DNA of 64,000 nucleotides, from NCBI RefSeq assembly GCF_000682755.1, contig NZ_AWFF01000001.1, positions 124,001-188,000 of the forward strand. Direction: 5' to 3'. Of this stretch, positions 11,770 through 20,807 are shown piece by piece. Below the pieces are notes generated by a model. The model had not been told where the DNA came from, searched no databases, and worked only from the letters and a program-made list of their open reading frames with translations. The position numbers and the translations under genes were made by a program. Numbering within the stretch: position 1 is the stretch's first letter; each line of letters starts with the position of its first letter. The stretch comes from Hyphomonas beringensis. Its GTDB lineage: Bacteria > Pseudomonadota > Alphaproteobacteria > Caulobacterales > Hyphomonadaceae.

Positions 11770-12711
11770 TCACCATCCATGCTCAAAGCCGAGGGTTTCG
11801 GGGAGGTTAACGCGATCCCCCTGCCACAAAGCCCTCAAGCCAGGGGCAGCGGTCATTTCGCCAATAATCTCAATATCCATTACAGAGTCAGCGGCGAGGG
11901 AGAGGATTTCGTCCCGCTTGTTTTTTTCGGCTGAAAACAGGACCTGATAGTCATCGCCCCATGTCATGAGCCGTAGAGCTTCAGACAGATCACGAGGATT
12001 CCCGGCGAGAGAAATATTTTCGAGATTGATCTCAATCCCGCATCCGGACGCTTTTGCCATCTGTGCAGCGTCTCCGAGCAGGCCATCCGATACGTCCATG
12101 GCTGCTGAAGCGTGCTGGCCAACCAGCCCCGCAATGCGGGCGATGGGCAGTTGAGGCTCCCGATACGCGGTCACCCAGCGATCCTCTGTATCGCCGCGCT
12201 GCAGAGCGTCAAAGCCGAGACAGGCTGCACCGATCTGCCCCGTAAGCCAGACATCCTGACCCGGCCTGGCACCCATGCGCCGCACGGGTCGCGCGCCCTG
12301 GCAAACCCCGGTCAGGGTGAGAGACAGGAACAGGCCCGCAGTCGCCCTTACTGTATCGCCGCCCAACAGCTGGATGCTATGCACAGCCAACTCGTCCCCG
12401 AGGGCCTTGGCGAAGTCTGCAAGGTCAGATTCCGGCCTCTGCTGAGGCCAGCCCAGTGTCAGCAGGGCTTCAGCGGGCAAAGCCCCGGCAGAATAGATGT
12501 CGGAGACATTCACACGGACCAGCTTCCGCGCGACAGAGCCGAGCGGATCATCGGCGCGGAAGTGAACGCCTTCCACCATCGCGTCGACAGTCGCCACCAC
12601 AGGTGCGCTGCCTGCCCGGCTCAATTCGGCGACGTCATCCATAAGCCCCGCAGCCCCGGATGAGCGGGCCAGCGGCGCGAAATAGCTGGAGATCCAGTCC
12701 TTCTCGGGCAT
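11770..12711 (-). CDS. thiL: Thiamine-monophosphate kinase ThiL
   Basis: A 313-residue ATP-dependent kinase that converts thiamine monophosphate to the active cofactor thiamine diphosphate. The AIRS/PurM-like fold signatures are visible: VDAMVEGVHFR near 42, VNVSDIYSAGALP near 68 (usually VNLSDLAAMGA), LLGGDTVRA near 115, AAMDVSDGLLGDA near 208 and a modified GDDYQVLF near 252 (usually GEDYELLF). It starts 26 bases after accA on the same strand, so co-transcription is likely. In many alphaproteobacteria thiL follows nusB and ribH instead. No TPP riboswitch was recognised. Confidence 0.92.
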   Translation of the reverse strand: MPEKDWISSYFAPLARSSGAAGLMDDVAELSRAGSAPVVATVDAMVEGVHFRADDPLGSVARKLVRVNVSDIYSAGALPAEALLTLGWPQQRPESDLADFAKALGDELAVHSIQLLGGDTVRATAGLFLSLTLTGVCQGARPVRRMGARPGQDVWLTGQIGAACLGFDALQRGDTEDRWVTAYREPQLPIARIAGLVGQHASAAMDVSDGLLGDAAQMAKASGCGIEINLENISLAGNPRDLSEALRLMTWGDDYQVLFSAEKNKRDEILSLAADSVMDIEIIGEMTAAPGLRALWQGDRVNLPETLGFEHGW

Positions 12712-12737
12712 TCTGTCAGGCCAGCGGGCCTACGGCA

Positions 12738-13697
12738 CTACAGCCCTTCGCGGCCGATGGCGTAGAAACGCTCCTTGCGTTGGGTGCGCAGCTCAGCCGG
12801 GCTCATGCCTTCCAGCTCTTTCAGCGCCGCATCCAGCGCCTTGGCCGCATTTGCCATGGCCCGCTTCGGATCGCGATGTGCGCCGCCGACAGGCTCCTTC
12901 ACCACATCGTCGATAACCTTGGTCTTCAACAGGTCCGGCGCAGTGATCTTCATCGCTTCGGCAGCATCCTTGGCCTTGCCGGCATCGCGATACAGGATCG
13001 ATGCGCAGCCTTCCGGAGAGATCACGGAATAGATGGCATGCTCCATCATCAGCACCTTATTGGCTGCTGCGATACCGATGGCACCGCCAGACATGCCTTC
13101 GCCAATGATCAGCGTCACGAACGGCACGCCCAGGGAAAGGCCGCGCTGGGTACCGCGGGCAATGGCTTCTGCCTGGCCGCGCTCTTCACCGCCCTTGCCG
13201 GGATAGGCGCCTTGCGTATCCGGGAAGCTCAGCACCGGCAGATCGAATTTCTCGGCCAGGTCCATCAGGCGGACAGCTTTGCGATAGCCTTCCGGGTGCG
13301 CCATGCCGAAATTGTGCTTCAGGCGCTTCTCGATGGTGCGGCCCTTCTCGTGACCCATAATGACGACAGGACGGCCCTTGAAGCGCGCAAGACCGCCAAC
13401 AATGGCGTCGTCATTGCCATACACACGGTCACCCGCCAGTTCTTCGAAATCCTCGAAGACGTTCTCAATGAAATCAGAGAAGTGCGGACGGTCCGGATGC
13501 CGGGCCACCTGGGTTTTGCGCCATGCGTTCAGATCCTTGTACAGGTCTTTCAGCTGCTTTGTGGACTTGGCCTTCAGCTTTGTCAGCTCGTCCTTGATTG
13601 ACGGACCATCCTTGCTGGCGGCAAGCGCCTCCAGTTCGGAAATCTTCGCGTCCAGCTCCGCAATGGGCTTTTCGAAGTCGAGATATGTCATGCTCAT
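12738..13697 (-). CDS. accA: Acetyl-CoA carboxylase carboxyltransferase subunit alpha
   Basis: A 319-residue subunit that, with AccD, transfers the carboxyl group from biotin to acetyl-CoA in the committed step of fatty-acid synthesis. The family N-terminus (MTYLDFEKPIAELDAKISEL) leads into the crotonase-like core with ARHPDRPHFSDFI, GHEKGRTIEKRL, NFGMAHPEGYRKA, FPDTQGAYPGKGGEERGQAE and SGGAIGIAAANKVLMMEHA. Length and order match the family throughout. It lies directly downstream of the Tad pilus genes (47-base gap) without an obvious terminator, so some read-through is possible. Confidence 0.96.
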   Translation of the reverse strand: MSMTYLDFEKPIAELDAKISELEALAASKDGPSIKDELTKLKAKSTKQLKDLYKDLNAWRKTQVARHPDRPHFSDFIENVFEDFEELAGDRVYGNDDAIVGGLARFKGRPVVIMGHEKGRTIEKRLKHNFGMAHPEGYRKAVRLMDLAEKFDLPVLSFPDTQGAYPGKGGEERGQAEAIARGTQRGLSLGVPFVTLIIGEGMSGGAIGIAAANKVLMMEHAIYSVISPEGCASILYRDAGKAKDAAEAMKITAPDLLKTKVIDDVVKEPVGGAHRDPKRAMANAAKALDAALKELEGMSPAELRTQRKERFYAIGREGL

Positions 13698-13744
13698 GGC
13701 CCTTAGTTAGCAATGCCAGGCTGACTCGCCTAGCAACGATTTCA

Positions 13745-14665
13745 CTAAAACACGCCTTGCATCTTCACGATGGCAGGCAGGGTCAACACCCCCATAAGTA
13801 CTGGAAACACGAAGAAAATCAAAGGAAGGGTCATTTTCGCTGGCAAAGCCATGGCTTTCTCCTCTGCAACGAGGATGCGGCGCTGACGCATATCAGCCGA
13901 AAATATTCGCAGGGTCTGGCCCAGACTTGTCCCCATTTCCTCAGCCTGGCGCAGCATTGTGGCCAGCGATCCAGCCTCTTCAATGGCCATCCGATCCGCA
14001 AAGGCGCGCCAGGCATTCTTGCGCGGCTTGCCCGCTCTCAGCTCCAGAGACAGCGTGCGCATATATCCGGAAATGATCGGATGGCGTGTTTCCAGCTCTT
14101 CCCCGACCCGCTGTACAGACGCATCCAGGCTCAGGCCCGCCTCAACACACGCTACCATAAGATCCATCATGTCCGGGAAGCCAGCCGAGCACATCTGCTC
14201 GCGTTGTTTTGCCTTGTTGGAGAGATAGAAGTCAGGTGCCAGCAGCCCGACAATCACCACTCCGATGGCAACCATCAGCATCATCATGCCGGACAGGTTC
14301 AGATAGGGCAGCGCGAACAGCAGGAGGACAGGCGGCACGACAAGACACACCAGCCGCGCCACATAATAGCGCCCCACGGCATTGGGCCCAGTAAAGCCCG
14401 CCTTGTTCAGCTTGCCTCGCACCGCGCTGACGGCCTCTTCATTTTGCGGGGTTGCCTTGTTGGCCAGCCCGATGACGGCGCGGCCTATACGGCTTTCATT
14501 TCGGGGCGCATCCTCGCGCGGCCGGGAATCCCTGCGCTCCAGGCGGCGCTCCAGATCTTCTTTGGCGCGCCAGCTGCGCACAAAAGCCAGAATGGCAGGC
14601 AAAGCCAGGAAACCGGCCAGCGCCAACATCACGATGGGGATAAGGGTTGCGAGAGAAAAGCTCAT
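13745..14665 (-). CDS. tadC: Tad pilus inner-membrane platform protein TadC/CpaH
   Basis: A 306-residue inner-membrane protein of the type II secretion F domain family, the second platform protein of Tad (type IVc) pili. One N-terminal hydrophobic helix (about 8-28), a cytoplasmic stretch, two closely spaced helices (about 105-145) and one C-terminal helix (about 276-300) are visible. The GspF-type segment runs from CSAGFPDMMDLMVACVEAGLSL to about residue 260, including GTSLGQTLRIFSADMRQRR. It is the last gene of the pilus operon and follows tadB by 13 bases. Together they anchor the CpaF motor. Confidence 0.92.
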   Translation of the reverse strand: MSFSLATLIPIVMLALAGFLALPAILAFVRSWRAKEDLERRLERRDSRPREDAPRNESRIGRAVIGLANKATPQNEEAVSAVRGKLNKAGFTGPNAVGRYYVARLVCLVVPPVLLLFALPYLNLSGMMMLMVAIGVVIVGLLAPDFYLSNKAKQREQMCSAGFPDMMDLMVACVEAGLSLDASVQRVGEELETRHPIISGYMRTLSLELRAGKPRKNAWRAFADRMAIEEAGSLATMLRQAEEMGTSLGQTLRIFSADMRQRRILVAEEKAMALPAKMTLPLIFFVFPVLMGVLTLPAIVKMQGVF

Positions 14666-14678
14666 CTATCCTCCCCGC

Positions 14679-15662
14679 CTACATCTTGAAATTGATCATT
14701 TTGCGCATGACCAGATTTCCAATCGCCATCCAGATGAATAGGGCCGGGAACGCAATCTTGATCAGCGGATCGTCAATCACATCGCCATAGAATTCCGGGC
14801 GCAGCGTGTGGATTGCCCCCATCACCATAAAGGGGGCCGCCGTCAGGATCATGGCAGAGACACGCCCCTCGGAGGAAGCAGCCTTGACCTTCAGGCGCAT
14901 GGTCTGACGTTCACGGATGGTTGTGGTGTTGGCTTTCAGCAATTCGCACAGATTGCCGCCTGTGCGCTCCTGCAGGCGCACGGTTGCCGAGAACAGCTCG
15001 ACATCTGGGTCCCCTGCGCGGATCGCCATGCGCTGCACGGCATTGGTTAGCGACATGCCGTAGGAAACCTCATCCGCCGCCATGCCGAATTCCGTGCCGA
15101 TAGGATCAGGCATCTCGCGCGCCACCAGCGCCACGGCCGTGGCAACGGGGTGACCCGCCTCAAGGCTGCGGCAGACAATCTGCAGCGCATCCGGTAATTG
15201 CTGGGACAGCTTTTTCATGCGCCGTCCCGCAACGAATTTAAGCCCGACAATAGGCCCAGCCATAAAGACAATCAGCGCAACCGCTGCAGCGATGGGCCAC
15301 CCTCCAACGAAGCGAATATAGGCGAACGCGGCAATCGCTCCTGCGATCGCAGCCATGCCAAACCAGCGCACGGGCTGGAATGGCAAACCTGACTGTACGG
15401 CCAGCTGGTTGAACCATTGCACAGGCATCGACAGATTGCCGTCCTTGTCGAGTCCCCGGCTCTTGCGAAGCTCGATCATGGCTTCGTTGCTACTCTCAAA
15501 ACGCTCTTTGAACTGAAGCCTCCGGTTCACAATGCGGTGAGTCTGCGCATTCGTGACCATGCCTACAACCGACTGGATCGCAAGAAAAATTGCTCCCACC
15601 GCCATAACGGCAGGGATCACGAGAACCATGCTGATACTGGAGAGGTCAGGCAGTGAGAGCAA
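14679..15662 (-). CDS. tadB: Tad pilus inner-membrane platform protein TadB/CpaG
   Basis: A 327-residue inner-membrane protein with an N-terminal hydrophobic helix (about 10-35), a paired helical region (about 100-145), a cytoplasmic type II secretion F domain (about 160-290, with LPDALQIVCRSLEAGHPVATA and RTGGNLCELLKANTTTIRERQ) and a C-terminal helix. It pairs with TadC to form the platform of the Tad pilus machine. It lies 12 bases after cpaF on the same strand. Length and layout are normal for the family. Confidence 0.92.
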   Translation of the reverse strand: MLSLPDLSSISMVLVIPAVMAVGAIFLAIQSVVGMVTNAQTHRIVNRRLQFKERFESSNEAMIELRKSRGLDKDGNLSMPVQWFNQLAVQSGLPFQPVRWFGMAAIAGAIAAFAYIRFVGGWPIAAAVALIVFMAGPIVGLKFVAGRRMKKLSQQLPDALQIVCRSLEAGHPVATAVALVAREMPDPIGTEFGMAADEVSYGMSLTNAVQRMAIRAGDPDVELFSATVRLQERTGGNLCELLKANTTTIRERQTMRLKVKAASSEGRVSAMILTAAPFMVMGAIHTLRPEFYGDVIDDPLIKIAFPALFIWMAIGNLVMRKMINFKM

Positions 15663-15674
15663 GTCGATGGGGCC

Positions 15675-17075
15675 TTAGAAACGCGTTGACGGATCAAACA
15701 GACCAGCTGGCATATGTACGCCGCGCCGTTCCATCTCATCCAGGAATTGCGGGCGCAGTCCCGTGGCTGCGAAGTGACCAAGCACCTTGCCTTCATCGGT
15801 TGTGCCGGTGCGCTCGAACCGGAAGATTTCCTGCATCTGGACAACCGCGCCTTCCATGCCGGTAATCTCGGCAATGGACACGACCTTCCGAGAGCCATCT
15901 GACAGGCGCGTGGCCTGAACTATGAAGTTTACAGCAGAGGCGATCTGCCCACGGATGGCTTCTTCAGAGATCTTCATTCCGCCCATCATCACCATCTGCT
16001 CCAGACGGGTCAGGGCATCACGCGGATTGTTGGCGTGGATCGTGGCCATAGAGCCTTCATGGCCTGTATTCATGGCCTGAAGCATGTCGAACGCTTCCTC
16101 AGAGCGTACCTCGCCCAGGATCACCCGGTCAGGACGCATCCGCAGCGCGTTCTTGACCAGTTCCCGCTGGCGAATTTCACCCTTGCCCTCGATATTCGGG
16201 GGACGGGTTTCCATGCGCGCGACATGCGGCTGTTGCAGCTGCAGCTCGGCGGCGTCCTCAATCGTGATGAGACGCTCATCCGGACTGATCGCAGACGACA
16301 GCGCGTTCAGAAGCGTCGTCTTGCCGGAGCCAGTACCGCCGGAAATTACGGTTGAAGCGCGGCACTTCACGGCGCCCAGAATAAAGTCTGCAACGGGCTG
16401 GGGAATGGCGCCGAAGCCGACCAGCTTATCCATGGTCAGCGGAGACTTTGAGAATTTCCGGATGGACACCAACGGGCCATCAATGGCGATGGGGGATACG
16501 GCCGCGTTCACACGGCTGCCATCCAGAAGACGCGCATCGACCAGCGGCTGGCTTTCATCAACGCGGCGCCCCACCGCGGACACAATACGCTGCACAATAC
16601 GCAGCAAATGGTCATTGTCGGCAAAGCGCACAGGCGCAATCTGCAGCTTGCCGTGACGCTCGACATAGACCTGATTGCAGCCATTGATCAGAATATCCGC
16701 AATGGAGTCGTCCTTGAGCAGAGGTTCAATCGGTCCAAGGCCTGTCATCTCGTCCATCACAGCGTCGGCAAAGCTTGCCTCTTCCGCCGCGGACATGGCC
16801 ATGTCTTCTTTTTTGATGATCTCTGACACGATCCCCCGCACACGCCGACGCATCGTCTCGTCATCCAGCTTGTCGAGGGCGGAAAGGTCCAACTCGTCGA
16901 TCAGTTTGGCATGGATGCGCAGCTTCGCATCCAGTTGATCAAAGCCTTTTGTGTCGTTTGACGGAACAGGCACGGGCTGAACCGGCTTTGGCGCGGCAAC
17001 AGGCGTCACGACTTGCGTCTGCGTGACAGTTTCCTCGGGCTTGCTGCTTCCTCCGGAGAATCCAAATCGGCTCAT
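15675..17075 (-). CDS. cpaF: Tad pilus assembly ATPase CpaF/TadA
   Basis: A 466-residue cytoplasmic hexameric ATPase of the VirB11/GspE superfamily that powers Tad pilus extension and retraction. A proline-rich, low-complexity N-terminus (about 1-45) precedes the N-terminal domain. The motor core contains Walker A GGTGSGKTT (246-254), the Asp box ITIEDAAELQLQQPHV, VILGEVRSEEAFDMLQAMNTGHEGSMATIHAN and a His box region typical of CpaF. Its start overlaps the cpaE stop as ATGA (17072-17075). All catalytic motifs appear intact. Confidence 0.95.
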   Translation of the reverse strand: MSRFGFSGGSSKPEETVTQTQVVTPVAAPKPVQPVPVPSNDTKGFDQLDAKLRIHAKLIDELDLSALDKLDDETMRRRVRGIVSEIIKKEDMAMSAAEEASFADAVMDEMTGLGPIEPLLKDDSIADILINGCNQVYVERHGKLQIAPVRFADNDHLLRIVQRIVSAVGRRVDESQPLVDARLLDGSRVNAAVSPIAIDGPLVSIRKFSKSPLTMDKLVGFGAIPQPVADFILGAVKCRASTVISGGTGSGKTTLLNALSSAISPDERLITIEDAAELQLQQPHVARMETRPPNIEGKGEIRQRELVKNALRMRPDRVILGEVRSEEAFDMLQAMNTGHEGSMATIHANNPRDALTRLEQMVMMGGMKISEEAIRGQIASAVNFIVQATRLSDGSRKVVSIAEITGMEGAVVQMQEIFRFERTGTTDEGKVLGHFAATGLRPQFLDEMERRGVHMPAGLFDPSTRF

Positions 17076-18286
17076 TTCGCGCGCCTCCTGCCTGTCGTGT
17101 TCGCCTTTGCCGACACGCCTTCAGGCAACAGGAAGTCCACAAAACTTGCGACATCCGCGACCAGCGCGCTCTTCGGTTTCACATCCGCAATGGGCTTGCC
17201 CAGATTGACGGCTGTACGTGCCGCGTCCCAGTCAGAGGTAATGGTTGCATCGATTTTCCGGTCGATGGCTTTCTCGGCCTTGTCTACCGCAAACTCAGCG
17301 CGGAATCGCTTCTTGGGGAACATCCGGTTCAGCACCAGTTTGGCCTTGCCCGCATCGCCGCGCAGGATATCCACCTCGCGCGCCATATCCGCTGCAGCAT
17401 GAAGGCTTGGCACAGTCAGCTCACTGACGATAATCGCCTCATCGACCGCACCAAGAACTGGCTTGGTCCAGGGCATCATATGGCGCGGCATGTCCACAAA
17501 CACATATTGAAACTCTGCGCATGCGACATCCAGAAGGCGTAGAATGGCCGCCTCACTGCCCAGGGCGTCAGCATCTGGATTGCGTGGCGCCGTGATAACG
17601 GACACGCCATCAGGATGCTCATAGCACCATGCGGCCAACAGGCGCGCATCAAGACGTTCCGGCGCCGCCGACAGCGCAGGCAGGTCCAGCTTCGGCACAG
17701 CCTCCAGAAACGAACTCGTCATGCCGTCTGCCAGATTCAAGTCTACAAGACAGACTTTGGCCCCGCGCACTTTCTCTGCAATGGCAAAGGCGCTCTCGAT
17801 GGCCATGGTCGTCACCCCGGCACCGCCGACAGCGCCGCGGAACGCCCAGCAGACCGCAGAGGAGCGAACATCGCCGCCCTGCTCCGCCTTCTCGGCAGTC
17901 TCTTTCAACCGCTCCACCGCCTCGACGATATCGGAGGCTTGCGCAGATACAGGCAGAATATCCGAAGCCCCCAGCTTCATCAGGGCCCGAACGATGTGTA
18001 CAGGCAAATTATCGGAGACCATCAGAACAGCCGTATCCGGTTGCTCCATGGCCAGGCCCAGCACAATCTGCTCGACACCCGCGACGCCATGCTCCAGCAA
18101 CAGAAGCGCGCCGCCATAGGCCTGCACGGCTTTGGCGGGCTCCATCTGCGACAGATCGATCACATCGCGGCAGACCGTGCGCAATTGCGCCATGATCTCT
18201 GGCCCTGCCAGCGCCGCAATCGCCGGTATCTGGCGCAAGGGCGCAGAGCCGGCTTCACCGTCCAGTTTTCTTGCTGCCGATGACAT
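17072..18286 (-). CDS. cpaE: Tad pilus localisation protein CpaE/TadZ with atypical P-loop
   Basis: A 404-residue protein with an N-terminal receiver-like region (about 55-130, LMVSDNLPVHIVRALMKLGASDI) and a C-terminal ParA/MinD-like ATPase region (about 143-350). CpaE proteins place the Tad machine at the cell pole. The P-loop reads FRGAVGGAGVTT (149-160): glycines are retained, but neither the signature lysine of KGG nor the GK[ST] lysine is present, so nucleotide binding may be weak or lost. Other parts look normal (VCLVDLNLADGMTSSFL, FVDMPRHMMPWTKPVL). It overlaps cpaF by four bases and the upstream lipoprotein gene by one. Confidence 0.88.
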   Translation of the reverse strand: MSSAARKLDGEAGSAPLRQIPAIAALAGPEIMAQLRTVCRDVIDLSQMEPAKAVQAYGGALLLLEHGVAGVEQIVLGLAMEQPDTAVLMVSDNLPVHIVRALMKLGASDILPVSAQASDIVEAVERLKETAEKAEQGGDVRSSAVCWAFRGAVGGAGVTTMAIESAFAIAEKVRGAKVCLVDLNLADGMTSSFLEAVPKLDLPALSAAPERLDARLLAAWCYEHPDGVSVITAPRNPDADALGSEAAILRLLDVACAEFQYVFVDMPRHMMPWTKPVLGAVDEAIIVSELTVPSLHAAADMAREVDILRGDAGKAKLVLNRMFPKKRFRAEFAVDKAEKAIDRKIDATITSDWDAARTAVNLGKPIADVKPKSALVADVASFVDFLLPEGVSAKANTTGRRRAK

Positions 18287-18555
18287 CAGCTCCCTCCCGT
18301 TGTGCCGGAAGATGCCTGACGCAGTTCCTTCGTCTTGCCCTCATTCAGCGCCTTTACGGCTTGCGCCGCGCGAACACCCGATGTGGTTTCAACGGCTTTT
18401 GAATTCGGCAAAGCCACATCGCGAACAGACTGCATTGCGATATTGTCAGCCGTTGCCTGACCCAGAAGATAGCCTTCCTGCTGCTCCTGTGTGGCGCAGG
18501 CCGCAGGCAGGCAGACGATGGCGATCAGCCCCAAAGCTCTTGATACGGTTTTCAT
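18286..18555 (-). CDS. Short CpaD-like pilus lipoprotein
   Basis: An 89-residue predicted lipoprotein with signal MKTVSRALGLIAIVCLPAAC (lipobox LPAAC, Cys20). The mature part, GQATADNIAMQSVRDVALPNS followed by GVRAAQAVKALNEGK, resembles only the C-terminal segment of CpaD, which reads like GCATQxNxAAxVxxPxDL then a RRxxVxxKYRxGK tail. Full CpaD proteins are usually more than 200 residues, so the N-terminal domain is absent here. Its position between cpaC and cpaE is exactly where cpaD sits in Caulobacter-type operons. It could be a reduced CpaD or a replacement pilotin-like lipoprotein; the assignment rests on position and weak similarity. Confidence 0.6.
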   Translation of the reverse strand: MKTVSRALGLIAIVCLPAACATQEQQEGYLLGQATADNIAMQSVRDVALPNSKAVETTSGVRAAQAVKALNEGKTKELRQASSGTTGGS

Positions 18556-18565
18556 CTCTCGGTCC

Positions 18566-19855
18566 TTAGTTCACACCGGGCGGCATGGTTGTCTTGTTCA
18601 GAAGGAACAGCTCGGAATCGCTCGGTTCTGCAAAAGCTTGGAGAGGATTGGCGAGCAGTTCCGGGTGCGCGGCGGGCTGCACCATGCGCGGTATGATGAT
18701 GATCACCAGTTCGCTCTCATTGCGCTGATAGCGCTTTGAAGAGAACAGCGAGCCCAACACGGGCACATTGCCCAGCCAGGGCGTCTGGCGCACATCATTG
18801 GAATAGTCATTCTGCAGAAGTCCGGCGATTGCAAAAGCCTGCCCGTCATGCAGCTCAACAGTCGTGTCTGCGCGGCGCACGGAAATTCCAGGGATCTCGA
18901 TGTTGGACGCGCGAATACCATTCGCCCGGTCCAATTGCGACACTTCCGGCCGTACGCGCAAATTCACCAGCCCATCCCCCAGCACAGTCGGGGTGAAATC
19001 CAGGCTGACGCCGAACTTCTTGAACTCGACAGTGATCTCGCCATTACTGGTGGCCACAGGAATGGGGAATTCACCCCCGGCCAGGAAGCTGGCCGTATCA
19101 CCGGAAAGCGCCACAAGGTTTGGCTCTGCCAGCGTACGGATGATGCCCTTGGCTTCCAGCGCGCGCAGCTGAATGTCGATATTCTCTCCGCCCACATTGG
19201 TGAACAGGGCAATCGTCTTCGAAGCCAGACCGGAGATCGAGCTGGACTCTGTTGAGGTGTAAACGTCTCTGGCGTCGATCGTATTGCCAAAGCCGATTTC
19301 CTTCACCGCTGTGCGGCTGGCTTCCAGGAAGCGCACCTCCAGCAGCACCTGCTGGCTCTGCCCGACTGACAATCCATTGGCGACACCGCCCGGCACGTAG
19401 CGCTCAGCCAGTTGCACCGCCATTTCGGCTGCCGCAGCCGTGGTCAGCTTGCCATCCAGAAACACCCCATCATGCACAGGGTACACGGATATATCTTCAC
19501 CCGGCAAAAGATTGCCGAGATCACTGCGCAACTCATCAAGGCTCAGTTCTACCTCGACGTCGATCAGTTCGGAAATCTCCCCTTCGGCATTGTAGATAAG
19601 AACGGTTGTGGAGCCCGGCACCTTGCCGCGCAAAAAGAAAGAACGGTTGGAGGTTGCCATGGCTTCGGCAATCTCGGGGTCTGCCACGACCAGCGTGGCG
19701 AAGGCTTCATCTGCCTCAATGACCGTAGAGCGTCCCTTTTCCAGCACCAGAATTTGCGCCTCGGGGGCAGAGGTGCGCTCCGTCCAGGCAAAGGCCGGTA
19801 TGGTCAGGCTTAAACACGCCAGAGCACAGGCGGCGATACGCATCAGACCAGTCAT
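18566..19855 (-). CDS. cpaC: Tad pilus outer-membrane secretin CpaC/RcpA
   Basis: A 429-residue secretin that forms the outer-membrane channel for the Tad pilus. It has a signal peptide (MTGLMRIAACALACLSLTIPAFA), an N-terminal pilus secretin domain (about 30-105, ILVLEKGRSTVIEADEAFATLVVADPEIAEA), a BON-like middle region and a C-terminal secretin domain (about 165-385), with LLEVRFLEASRTAVKEIG, LRALEAKGIIRTLAEPNLVALSG and the GLLQNDYSNDVRQTPWLGNVPVLG signature. Its start codon overlaps the cpaB stop by one base. Length and motifs match the CpaC family. Confidence 0.95.
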   Translation of the reverse strand: MTGLMRIAACALACLSLTIPAFAWTERTSAPEAQILVLEKGRSTVIEADEAFATLVVADPEIAEAMATSNRSFFLRGKVPGSTTVLIYNAEGEISELIDVEVELSLDELRSDLGNLLPGEDISVYPVHDGVFLDGKLTTAAAAEMAVQLAERYVPGGVANGLSVGQSQQVLLEVRFLEASRTAVKEIGFGNTIDARDVYTSTESSSISGLASKTIALFTNVGGENIDIQLRALEAKGIIRTLAEPNLVALSGDTASFLAGGEFPIPVATSNGEITVEFKKFGVSLDFTPTVLGDGLVNLRVRPEVSQLDRANGIRASNIEIPGISVRRADTTVELHDGQAFAIAGLLQNDYSNDVRQTPWLGNVPVLGSLFSSKRYQRNESELVIIIIPRMVQPAAHPELLANPLQAFAEPSDSELFLLNKTTMPPGVN

Positions 19856-20742
19856 CAGCTCGCCTCCTCTGCCAGGGTTTTGGGTTTGGAAACCGGGGCA
19901 TCAATCTGGGTTTCCTTGTCACCATTAATAACGCGCACATTGGTCGTACGCTGCGCAGTTGCCCGCGTCGGTGCACGTCGCACAATCGTGCGTTTGGGCT
20001 CGGCTTTCACGACAGACACAACGTCCGCCTCTTCCGCACGACCGATCAGCGCCAGCCCCAAAGCGCCTTGCGTTCCCGCTGCGCCAAGGGCGAGGGCACC
20101 TTCGGGCGTGACTTCCAGGGTTACGGTATTGGACGGGACCGCACCTTCCATGTTGGACTCGAAGGTCTGATCGATAGCCAGCACTTTCACATTGCGCAGA
20201 ACAGGCCGGGCGACCATCTTGCCTGAGACCCGCATCTGGTCGCCATCCTGGAAGCGGGCCGTGTCGCCAGGCTCTTTCTCGATGAATTCGTTCACGTCCA
20301 CACGGTCACCTGGCAGCACGAACCCGGCAACGCCTGTATCACTCCGAACCGTGATTGCCACGGCGCGCATACCCGGCTCAATCGCAGCGGCCAATGTCAG
20401 CAGATTGCTCGCCTCATCCAGCTTGGCTGTCATGATCGGTTCGCCCGGCAAAATCAGGCCACGCGCATAGCGTACGGTTTCCAAGTCAGCGGCGTTTCGC
20501 AAAACCCCTTCTGGCACGGCATTGGCAGGCCATTCGACGCTGCGCACCTGCGCACCGGTGACTTCCTCTCCCGGCTCGATTGCGTTCGCTGCGACCAGAA
20601 CACTTGCCATCTCGACGGCGGCCATTTGCGGCTGCGCGGCGGCGTCATTATTGTCAGCGGTCATATAATAGCGGCCCAGAAAGACTGCGCCGATCCCCAG
20701 CACCGCAGATAGTCCCAGACTTAAAAGCGGAGTCACTTTCAT
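19855..20742 (-). CDS. cpaB: Tad pilus assembly protein CpaB/RcpC
   Basis: A 295-residue periplasmic protein with one N-terminal membrane helix (VTPLLSLGLSAVLGIGAVFL), an SAF-like domain (about 45-115, SVLVAANAIEPGEEVTGAQV) and an RcpC/CpaB C-terminal domain (about 125-240, AVAITVRSDTGVAGFVLPGDRVDV). It is thought to connect the platform and the secretin. The frame is open 14 codons further upstream, but the ATG at 20742 has AGAGGG eight bases before it and leaves a short cytoplasmic tail as in homologues. It is the first gene of the pilus operon. No pilin gene precedes it. Confidence 0.93.
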   Translation of the reverse strand: MKVTPLLSLGLSAVLGIGAVFLGRYYMTADNNDAAAQPQMAAVEMASVLVAANAIEPGEEVTGAQVRSVEWPANAVPEGVLRNAADLETVRYARGLILPGEPIMTAKLDEASNLLTLAAAIEPGMRAVAITVRSDTGVAGFVLPGDRVDVNEFIEKEPGDTARFQDGDQMRVSGKMVARPVLRNVKVLAIDQTFESNMEGAVPSNTVTLEVTPEGALALGAAGTQGALGLALIGRAEEADVVSVVKAEPKRTIVRRAPTRATAQRTTNVRVINGDKETQIDAPVSKPKTLAEEAS

Positions 20743-20807
20743 TCTGAATGCCCTCTTGCGCGCATAATGCGCTCTCATCAGCATTCATCATGAATCAGAA
20801 GGCTATA

